Assembly: GCA_003533545.1 (NCBI GenBank)
Contig: DQEK01000242.1
Location: 1-11,303, forward strand
DNA: 11,303 bases
Source: Acidobacteriota bacterium
GTDB taxonomy: Bacteria > Acidobacteriota > Vicinamibacteria > Vicinamibacterales > UBA8438
Reading direction: 5' to 3'
In this document: in pieces, positions 6,540 to 11,303 of the stretch
Layout: each line of letters opens with the position of its first letter
Numbering within the stretch: position 1 is the stretch's first letter
Position numbers and translations under genes: made by a program
Notes under the pieces: generated by a model
Database searches by the model: none
Seen by the model: the letters and a program-made list of their open reading frames with translations, nothing else
Told to the model about the DNA's origin: nothing

Positions 6540-7118
6540 GTGTCACTCGCAATCAACATCGCGGTACTTCTGCCCCCCGCAACGAGGACGGAGGTCGTAC
6601 GTCTCAACGCGCGGTTCTCTGACGCCGGCAACAACGGCTTCCGATTCACCGTCACTCATCACCCGCACCTCACCCTGGGTCAGCACTTCATCGACCCAAC
6701 GCGACTTGATGAGGTGTGCGCCACCGTCGAAACGGCATTGTCGAAGCACGTCCCCTTGGCTCTGCAGGTCACCGGCGCTCGTTCCGGTCGCACGGCGCAG
6801 GTGCTCACCGTAACCCCCACGCCAGCGCTCCAGGCACTGCACGAACACCTGCTGGACGCACTGGAGCCGTTTGAGGTATTTGGTACGGTGGAGTCATTCC
6901 AAAGCGATGACCCCCCTCCGCGCACAGCCGACGTCGCATGGGTAACTCAGTTCCGTCATGACTCCAGTTACGCGAGGTTCGATCCCCATATCACCGTCGG
7001 CATCGGCTCCGTTCCGGTGACCACCATGCCGTTTGAGTTCACCGGTCACGAAATTGCCGTCTTTCGGCTGGGACGATTCTGTACCTGCCGCGACCAGCTG
7101 AAGCGGTGGACGCTATAA
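6540..7118 (+). CDS. 2H phosphoesterase (LigT / 2'-5' RNA ligase superfamily)
   Basis: A 192-aa protein with the two HxTx motifs that define 2H phosphoesterases: HPHLTLG (H43, T45) and FDPHITVG (H150, T152), about 105 residues apart and each preceded by a beta strand. Family members hydrolyse 2',3'-cyclic or 2',5' phosphodiester bonds in RNA or small nucleotides (RNA 2',3'-cyclic phosphodiesterase, YjcG-like and others). There is no signal peptide, so it should be cytoplasmic. GTG 6540 starts the protein exactly at its first beta strand (MSLAINIAVLLPP). The frame extends back to TTG 6408, but that part reads poorly and overlaps the previous ORF. No good Shine-Dalgarno. The stop overlaps a TATAAT box serving the next gene. 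Superfamily is secure, precise substrate is not. Confidence 0.85.
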   Translation: MSLAINIAVLLPPATRTEVVRLNARFSDAGNNGFRFTVTHHPHLTLGQHFIDPTRLDEVCATVETALSKHVPLALQVTGARSGRTAQVLTVTPTPALQALHEHLLDALEPFEVFGTVESFQSDDPPPRTADVAWVTQFRHDSSYARFDPHITVGIGSVPVTTMPFEFTGHEIAVFRLGRFCTCRDQLKRWTL

Positions 7119-7119
7119 T
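7114..7119 (+). promoter_or_regulatory. TATAAT -10 box before the CMD lipoprotein gene
   Basis: A perfect TATAAT overlaps the TAA stop of the 2H phosphoesterase gene. Transcription would begin near 7126-7127, giving a leader of about 32 nt that contains the AAGGAGGT ribosome site. No matching -35 box is evident. Confidence 0.4.
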
Positions 7120-7147
7120 CTCGGCTCACGCTTGTCACGCCGTCTCG

Positions 7148-7155
7148 AAGGAGGT
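7148..7155 (+). promoter_or_regulatory. Consensus Shine-Dalgarno AAGGAGGT
   Basis: AAGGAGGT at 7148-7155 is a full anti-16S match, ending 3 nt before GTG 7159. It fixes that start over TTG 7132 and is the strongest ribosome site in the window. Confidence 0.8.
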
Positions 7156-7158
7156 CCC

Positions 7159-7923
7159 GTGAAAGTACCCACTCTGGTCGCTGCCCTCGGCGCGCTGTCC
7201 CTCGCGGCGTGCGGGAACTCGGACACTCTCGATCTTGACGTCTCGGAGGCAGTCGACACCCAAGCTATACAGACACCGTTCACCCCGCGTGAGGTGGTGC
7301 CAGGGGATATACCGTCCGACATTCAAGAAGACTCCTGGGCCCGACTCCCGACGATCGCGCGAGAGTCGTTAGACGCTGATGCGCAGCGCGTGTTCGACCT
7401 CATCGTCAACCCAGACAGTCGCTACGCAGGAGGCCTGCGCGGACCAATAGGCATGTGGATGTACAGTCCGCGCATGGCCGAACACATCTTCCCCGCCAGT
7501 ACCTACCTTCGCTACGGAACGGACGGCACCCGGGACCAGCGGTTGACGGAACTCGCGATCCTGGCCACCGCGCGAGAGCTCGACAGTCAATACGAATGGT
7601 CGGCGCACGAGCCGGCAGCGCGCACCGCGGGCCTCGAAGACGAGATCATCGACTTCGTCCGCTTCAACCAACCCTTGCTTGAAGCGAGCACCGTGCCAGG
7701 TCTTGGAGCCCCCGAGCGCGCCGTCATCCAAGTAGCACGTGAGTTGATCAATGAACCTAAGCTGAGTAGTGAGGCATTCGCCGAGGCCCAGGCGCTTTTC
7801 GGCAACGAGGGGATAATGGACCTGGCCGGTCTCATCGGTTACTACACCTTCGTGAATTACACTCTCAAGACGTTCGACGTGCAACGCACACCGGGCAGCC
7901 AGTTACTGCTGCCGCTTCCCTAA
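7159..7923 (+). CDS. Carboxymuconolactone decarboxylase-family lipoprotein
   Basis: A 254-aa protein starting at GTG 7159 behind a consensus ribosome site. It opens with a lipoprotein signal ending LAAC (Cys18). After a linker of about 50 residues comes a helical carboxymuconolactone decarboxylase (CMD/AhpD-like) domain: GPIGMWMYSP, RDQRLTELAILATARE, the family signature EWSAHEPAA (E146, W147, H150), and a C-terminal helix GLIGYYTFVNYTL. The CxxC found in AhpD peroxidases is absent, so it is closer to the decarboxylase-type branch. Family members range from true decarboxylases to proteins of unknown activity, and such lipid-anchored versions are, to my knowledge, uncharacterised. A stem-loop follows the stop. 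No catabolic operon is nearby to suggest a substrate. Confidence 0.88.
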   Translation: MKVPTLVAALGALSLAACGNSDTLDLDVSEAVDTQAIQTPFTPREVVPGDIPSDIQEDSWARLPTIARESLDADAQRVFDLIVNPDSRYAGGLRGPIGMWMYSPRMAEHIFPASTYLRYGTDGTRDQRLTELAILATARELDSQYEWSAHEPAARTAGLEDEIIDFVRFNQPLLEASTVPGLGAPERAVIQVARELINEPKLSSEAFAEAQALFGNEGIMDLAGLIGYYTFVNYTLKTFDVQRTPGSQLLLPLP

Positions 7924-7933
7924 TCGCCCCGCT

Positions 7934-7966
7934 GGGCGCGGGCTCGTCATGACACCAGCCGCGCCC
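7934..7966 (+). terminator. Candidate GC-rich stem-loop after the CMD gene
   Basis: GGGCGCGGGCT (7934-7944) pairs with AGCCGCGCCC (7957-7966) to give a 10-bp stem with one bulged G and a 12-nt loop, beginning 11 nt after the stop codon. Position and stability fit a transcription end, but no T run follows, so termination may be weak or factor-dependent. Confidence 0.4.
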
Positions 7967-8021
7967 CCAGGTATAGAGACACGGTCGTCATAGTACCGAC
8001 CACCGGCAAGAGCTCACCCTC

Positions 8022-8039
8022 TATACTGGGTTCTATAAT
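8022..8039 (+). promoter_or_regulatory. Twin -10 boxes at the VKOR start
   Basis: TATACT (8022-8027) and TATAAT (8034-8039) lie immediately before and across the VKOR ATG at 8038. Transcription from the first would start near 8034-8036, leaving a leader of only 2-4 nt. No Shine-Dalgarno is present. No clear -35 box accompanies either. Confidence 0.35.
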
Positions 8040-8451
8040 GCCGTGGTTGCTGCTAGCGCTCTGCGCCGTGGGGTTTTGGGTAGCCAGTTACTTTACCGGT
8101 GTGGCTTACCGTTGGCTCAAGCCAGAGACGCGCTGGATTCCGACGTTCTGCCGAATGCCGAAAGACACGTGCGCATCAATCATCTTCGCCCCACAAGCCC
8201 GCGTCTTCGGTGTTCCCAACTCTGTCCTTGGACAACTGTTTTATCTCACCCTGGCCACCGCCGGCCTAACAGGCGGACTCGACCAGTCGGTTACGCGTTT
8301 GCTATTAACTGGGGTCAGTGGCGTTGCAGTGCTCCTCGGCGCCTACCTCACGTACGCGTTGCTGGTGGTCCTGCGGGTGCACTGCATTTTGTGCTACACG
8401 TCGCACGCCATCAACTTGACACTTCTGGCGTTGTTGGTCGCTGCCAGCTGA
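8038..8451 (+). CDS. Stand-alone vitamin K epoxide reductase (VKOR) family protein
   Basis: A 137-aa integral membrane protein, four transmembrane helices by eye. It carries all VKOR landmarks: a loop cysteine pair (C38 and C45 in FCRMPKDTC), the GVPNSVLGQ segment (N61, S62, G65) and a CILC redox pair (C116, C119) at the start of the last helix. Bacterial VKORs reoxidise periplasmic thiol oxidases by passing electrons to quinone, acting like DsbB. Many bacterial VKORs are fused to a thioredoxin-like domain; this one is not, and no DsbA/thioredoxin gene is in the window, so its partner must lie elsewhere. The ATG 8038 start gives a first helix at once (MPWLLLALCAVGF). It converges on the next gene with a 44-nt gap. 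Family assignment is strong. Confidence 0.9.
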   Translation: MPWLLLALCAVGFWVASYFTGVAYRWLKPETRWIPTFCRMPKDTCASIIFAPQARVFGVPNSVLGQLFYLTLATAGLTGGLDQSVTRLLLTGVSGVAVLLGAYLTYALLVVLRVHCILCYTSHAINLTLLALLVAAS

Positions 8452-8495
8452 ATACGACCGTCAGACGACCGGATGACACACACAGCCAAGGCCGG

Positions 8496-9362
8496 TTAAT
8501 CAACCCCAGGCGGATTCGTGGACCGCAAGCGGCGACGCTCACTCACGATGAGTCCATATTCGGAAGCCCGCTTCCAAACCCGATTGGCCATCTCGGTCAA
8601 GTGAACCGCCTTGAGCCCGAAGTAAAGGAAGATCGCGCCAGCGGCGCCGACCACCCCCGCCTGAAGCAACGTCACGGTACCGTCGCCGAGTTCTGGCGCC
8701 AACTCGCCGAGTCCCTGGTAGACCAGAAATCCCATAACCGCCAGTAATGGACCCGTCACCGTGCGCACGCTCCACGACGCCACACGTGACTCCTTCTCCA
8801 TCAGTGCCCCAATCGTCCGCAAGCGGTCAAGGGACACCTCGATCCGATCAAAATCAGTCGCAGTTAAGATGTCGCGAAGCGTGATCTGCGCCCGGCAGGC
8901 CCGGGCGACACGACGGTCTCCGCGCAGCCACGACAGATCGTTGATAGCGTACGTAAACTCAGGAAACCGTGTCCGAAGCCACGAGAGTAAGCGCTCTCGC
9001 CCAGCGTCGGTGTGCTCATGAAGCGTCGACGCGATATCGATCTCTACACGGCGTCTGGACGGAATTAAAACAATCTCATGCAATTCGCCGCTCTCTCGGT
9101 CCTCGACGTAGACGGCCGCATGCGGTGCGATGCCCTCATGAAGCATGGCCTCGTGGTCGAGACAGGGCAAGTTCGGCACCGGAGGGGACACGTTGACCCG
9201 CAAGCGGTAGAGCTTGACCGCCCGCACGTCGGAAACCGTGGTCAACCCAAGGAGCACGCGGCCACAGACGTCACAAGCCTCCGAGGGCACAGACAAGGTC
9301 TCAGCGTTCAAGGCGTCCACAACGCGCTCCCCGTCGACTATCGAGGGCCGACCTGGTGCCAT
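8496..9362 (-). CDS. Unknown two-helix membrane protein with N-terminal CxxC
   Basis: A 288-aa protein of no family that I recognise. The N-terminal part (about 1-130) has CDVC (C30, C33), then PCLDHE (C67), and strand-rich segments ending EIVLIPSRRRVEI, which suggests a small metal-binding or redox domain. Residues about 120-190 are helical and charged. Two hydrophobic helices follow, at about 199-218 and 229-250, then a basic C-terminal tail ending in RRRLRST. The tail and absence of a signal peptide suggest both ends face the cytoplasm. ATG 9362 is the only canonical start in the upstream part of the frame and lacks a clear ribosome site. The frame stays open for 18 codons more to a CTG at 9416 and reads like protein there, so the true N-terminus may be longer. 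It converges on VKOR. Confidence 0.75.
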   Translation of the reverse strand: MAPGRPSIVDGERVVDALNAETLSVPSEACDVCGRVLLGLTTVSDVRAVKLYRLRVNVSPPVPNLPCLDHEAMLHEGIAPHAAVYVEDRESGELHEIVLIPSRRRVEIDIASTLHEHTDAGRERLLSWLRTRFPEFTYAINDLSWLRGDRRVARACRAQITLRDILTATDFDRIEVSLDRLRTIGALMEKESRVASWSVRTVTGPLLAVMGFLVYQGLGELAPELGDGTVTLLQAGVVGAAGAIFLYFGLKAVHLTEMANRVWKRASEYGLIVSERRRLRSTNPPGVD

Positions 9363-9393
9363 CCGGATGAACTCGTGGGTCCATGTGCGTGTG

Positions 9394-9591
9394 TCACCTA
9401 GACGAAACCTGGGCAGGCGGTTTCCCCAGGAATCGGTTTATGTCGAGCAAAGCCCCGGAAACCGTCCGAGTGGTCCACGATACCACAGGGGTCAGCAGCT
9501 CATGATTCATTCGGAAACCTTGGACAATCGCCACGTAGAGCGGGACGTACGGGTCGAAACAATGGCGGCACTTGCCGCACAATGGACACAG
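9394..9591 (-). CDS. Doubtful mini-ORF with CxxCxxCxxC cluster
   Basis: A frame open from 9603 to the stop at 9394, ending 31 nt before the membrane-protein ATG on the same strand. Read from CTG 9591 it begins with CPLCGKCRHC, four cysteines at CxxCxxCxxC spacing as in iron-sulfur or zinc sites, followed by about 55 residues with a hydrophobic patch (PLYVAIV) and a C-terminal ALLDINRFLG helix. TTG 9582 is the first conventional start but loses two of the cysteines. Codon third positions are GC-rich, as in real genes here. It could be a small metal-binding protein, the C-terminal remnant of a longer frameshifted gene, or chance. No homologue is recognised. Confidence 0.33.
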   Translation of the reverse strand: MCPLCGKCRHCFDPYVPLYVAIVQGFRMNHELLTPVVSWTTRTVSGALLDINRFLGKPPAQVSSR

Positions 9592-9770
9592 CTCACTCCG
9601 AGGTTAGGGAATGAGTTTCCCGACCTCATCCGAACGGAAGAACCGCTGAGAAGCGGTTGGGTTTCTCGGCTGAAGTACGGCCAAATTGACAATCTCATCA
9701 ACAGAACATGGGACTGAACGCCACGTCGCTGCCAAGTCCAGGCCGCCCACCGAAGCGGACGTGACGTCGG

Positions 9771-9779
9771 TGATATAGT
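9771..9779 (+). promoter_or_regulatory. Extended -10 promoter for cytochrome c
   Basis: TGATATAGT at 9771-9779 is an extended -10 element (TGn plus TATAGT). Transcription would start near 9786, giving a leader of about 95 nt before the cytochrome ATG. No clear -35 box, which is normal for extended -10 promoters. Confidence 0.42.
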
Positions 9780-9866
9780 GTTATTAGTGGTTGCATACGA
9801 GTGACCGCCCGGAACTCGAGCGGCATACCGAGCATCAGCCCGGTCCTGACAGCCGCCCTAAACTAC

Positions 9867-9876
9867 GAGGTAGGAG
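9867..9876 (+). promoter_or_regulatory. Purine-rich ribosome binding site for cytochrome c
   Basis: GAGG (9867-9870) and AGGAG (9872-9876) precede ATG 9881 by 10 and 4 nt. They decide the start against the in-frame TTG at 9791, whose extra 30 residues are hydrophilic and would bury the signal peptide. Confidence 0.7.
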
Positions 9877-9880
9877 AGAG

Positions 9881-10372
9881 ATGCGGAACCCGTCTTTAAA
9901 TCCGTGCCGTCGCTTGAGCGCGGCGTTTTTGATCGCGTCGCTGTGCCCATTCGTGGCGTCGTTCGTCGTTGCCCCAGACAGCGCCGACCGCTCCGTGCAC
10001 GCGTCCACACTCACCGTGCAGGACGGAACGATCTGGGCCGGAGTCTACACGGACGAGCAGGCCCAGCGCGGCATGCAGACCTATGAACAAGAATGCGCTG
10101 CTTGCCATCTAGACGACCTGATGGGAGACGGGATCGCGCCCTCCCTGATCGGCTCCTCGTTTTTCTTCCGGTGGAGTGACCTGTCCGTAGGTGACATGTA
10201 TACGGCCATCCGCACCACGATGCCGCAAGGCGCCCCGGCCAGCCTGAGCCCGTCGGGTTACGCCGACATCTCGGCGTATCTGCTTCAAAAGAACAACGTG
10301 CCGGCCGGAGACAACGAGCTGCCGTCCGACGTGGACGGTCTTGAGGGCATCACCATCACGGAAGCGCAGTAG
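9881..10372 (+). CDS. Exported monohaem c-type cytochrome
   Basis: A 163-aa protein with an N-terminal signal segment (basic MRNPSLNPCRR, hydrophobic core AAFLIASLCPFV, residues about 14-34). The mature part starts near the TIWAGVYTDEQAQRG helix, followed by the haem-binding CAACH (C72, C75, H76), and a likely axial methionine M114 in TTMPQG. The C-terminal helix YADISAYLL is typical of class I cytochrome c folds. This type of small cytochrome commonly accompanies PQQ-dependent dehydrogenases, but no such enzyme is in the window. It should carry electrons in the periplasm. The gene has its own likely promoter and ribosome site, and its last 17 nt overlap the end of the ClC gene on the opposite strand. 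Confidence 0.9.
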   Translation: MRNPSLNPCRRLSAAFLIASLCPFVASFVVAPDSADRSVHASTLTVQDGTIWAGVYTDEQAQRGMQTYEQECAACHLDDLMGDGIAPSLIGSSFFFRWSDLSVGDMYTAIRTTMPQGAPASLSPSGYADISAYLLQKNNVPAGDNELPSDVDGLEGITITEAQ

Positions 10373-11303
10373 ACGGACCTGTTGATACGTCCGTCGCGGC
10401 CATGCGCTGCGCCGCGCGCTCAGCTTCCTCGTGGCCTGGATAGCTGATCCCGCGACGGTGCAGCTTGAGCGTGTAGATGCTGAACGGCGACAGGCGATGG
10501 GACAGGTATACGCTGCCAACCGTCGCAGCCATGAGCGGTAGCATGATGCGATAGTCGTTCGTCATCTCGAACAGAATCAAGATTGACGTGGTCGGCGCCT
10601 TCGCGGCAGCGGCAAAAAAGGCGGCCATACCAACCATGGCGTAGGCTCCCGAACCGGCCGTTACATCCGGGAACAGGAAATGGACCAAAGACCCGAAGCC
10701 TCCCCCGAGCATGGCGCCCATGTAGAGACTGGGTGCGAACACACCGCCGGACCCGCCCGAGCCAAGAGTTGCGCAATTGGCCAGAAACTCGGCCACGAAC
10801 AGGCCGATTAACAGCTCCCACGGTAGGCGCACCCATAACGCCGATTCCACCGCTGGAAAGCCAGCACCGTAGACCTCTGGAAAATAACGTAGTGTCAGAC
10901 CCACCACAAGTCCGCCCACAGCCGGCTTGAGATAGTCTGGGAACCGCCAGGCACTGAACAGATCCTCGGTCTTGTAGAGCGCTTTCACGTACAGAATCGC
11001 TGCCCAGCCAATGAGAAGCCCCATCAAGAAGTAGAGCGGTAATTCTCGTCCACTGACCAGGTCATAGGCGGGAGCGGTAAACGCGGGGTAGTTCCCCAGG
11101 TACGACCGCGCCACCATACAGGAGCTGAGCGAGGTCAGCAGCACCAAGAGAAAGTCAGTCTGCACGCGTCCGATCAGCACTTCCATGGCGAAGATCGCGC
11201 CGGCGATCGGAGCGTTGAACGTGGCCGCCACGCCACCGGCCGCACCGCAGGTTACAAGCGTGCGCACGCGATGCGGGTCCAGCCTCGTCCACTGCCCCAC
11301 CGC
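10356..11303 (-). CDS. ClC family chloride channel/transporter (5' end outside window)
   Basis: The gene runs off the right edge; 315 codons are visible. It is the second half of a ClC protein, which moves chloride across the membrane as a channel or Cl-/H+ exchanger. Motifs: TLVTCGAAGGVAATFNAPIAG followed by AIFAMEV, just after the GREGP filter (outside the window), GSGGSGGVFAPSLYMGAMLG (the third filter segment), MVGMAAFFAAAAKAPTTSILILFEM, and SIYTLKLHRRGI at the end of the membrane domain. Many relatives continue here into two cytoplasmic CBS domains; this protein stops after about 25 more residues, so it lacks them. A GTG at 11300 is in frame but internal, since homologous sequence clearly continues upstream. 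It overlaps the cytochrome c gene tail-to-tail by 17 nt. Confidence 0.92.
   Translation of the reverse strand, partial: AVGQWTRLDPHRVRTLVTCGAAGGVAATFNAPIAGAIFAMEVLIGRVQTDFLLVLLTSLSSCMVARSYLGNYPAFTAPAYDLVSGRELPLYFLMGLLIGWAAILYVKALYKTEDLFSAWRFPDYLKPAVGGLVVGLTLRYFPEVYGAGFPAVESALWVRLPWELLIGLFVAEFLANCATLGSGGSGGVFAPSLYMGAMLGGGFGSLVHFLFPDVTAGSGAYAMVGMAAFFAAAAKAPTTSILILFEMTNDYRIMLPLMAATVGSVYLSHRLSPFSIYTLKLHRRGISYPGHEEAERAAQRMAATDVSTGPSTALP

Larger units (their letters stand above)
9363..9880. other. Poorly filled intergenic stretch
   Basis: About 520 bp separate the divergent membrane-protein and cytochrome c genes. Its contents are a doubtful minus-strand mini-ORF (9394-9591), an extended -10 promoter at 9771-9779 and the cytochrome c leader (about 9786-9880). 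Several overlapping frames are open on both strands through 9480-9717, but none is clearly favoured. I see no RNA gene, repeat array or mobile element. Confidence 0.5.

Noticed and set aside
8043..8747. Long plus-strand frame overlapping VKOR and the following gene
   Set aside because: VKOR motifs in the neighbouring frame are unmistakable, and this frame has random Arg/Pro/Ser-rich composition.
9214..9717. Plus-strand open frame of 167 codons
   Set aside because: Its first third is antisense to the membrane-protein gene and is Ser/Thr/Arg-rich. The last 75 codons are more protein-like but lack their own start and ribosome site and compete with the minus-strand cysteine frame.
9791..9880. 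N-terminal extension of cytochrome c from TTG 9791
   Set aside because: The added 30 residues are hydrophilic and would bury the signal peptide; the ribosome site sits at 9867-9876 directly before ATG 9881.
1..11303. CRISPR arrays, tRNA or rRNA genes, transposases, integrases, toxin-antitoxin or defence modules
   Set aside because: No regularly spaced repeats, no cloverleaf-like segments and no matching protein motifs were found on either strand by eye.

Overview
The window is GC-rich, densely packed bacterial DNA, with about 12 well-supported genes on both strands. No rRNA, tRNA, CRISPR array, insertion sequence, integrase or phage gene was seen. The Gram-negative style of the exported proteins (four lipoproteins with a lipobox cysteine, a secreted alpha/beta hydrolase, a c-type cytochrome) and the mix of SMP-30 lactonase, carboxymuconolactone-decarboxylase lipoprotein and small PQQ-dehydrogenase-like cytochrome c resemble environmental Acidobacteriota or related uncultured lineages. 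That placement is an impression from family content and cannot be proved here.

Layout, left to right. The 3' part of a cysteine-rich lipoprotein gene (+, to 506) converges on an SMP-30/gluconolactonase lipoprotein (-, 614-1672), with a perfect inverted repeat between them. Divergent from SMP-30 is a small unknown protein (+, ending 2161), followed by an M48-type zinc metalloprotease with no visible export signal (+, 2302-3021). That gene converges on a small helical protein (-, 3051-3392). A tight + strand cluster follows: small lipoprotein (3612-4085), histidinol-phosphate aminotransferase (4099-5181) and exported epoxide hydrolase (5201-6124), with gaps of 13 and 19 nt. Then come a small hypothetical ORF whose start sits in a palindrome (6209-6472), a 2H phosphoesterase of the LigT/2'-5' RNA ligase type (6540-7118), a carboxymuconolactone-decarboxylase-family lipoprotein (7159-7923) and a stand-alone VKOR (8038-8451). 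VKOR converges on an unknown two-helix membrane protein with an N-terminal CxxC (-, 8496-9362). A stretch of about 500 bp (9363-9880) holds only a doubtful cysteine-cluster mini-ORF and a likely promoter. The window ends with a monohaem cytochrome c (+, 9881-10372) whose 3' end overlaps that of a ClC chloride channel gene (-, cut by the right edge).

How the genes relate. Much of the content acts in the cell envelope: lipoproteins, exported hydrolases, cytochrome c, VKOR and ClC. VKOR makes disulfides in exported proteins, and the six-cysteine lipoprotein at the left edge is a possible client, but nothing shows direct coupling. HisC is separated from other histidine genes. I do not see a convincing new multi-gene system. 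The items most worth a second look are the palindrome over a start codon, two genes with a -10 box almost on top of the start codon and no Shine-Dalgarno (possible leaderless mRNAs), the CxxCxxCxxC mini-ORF, and the unknown CxxC membrane protein.
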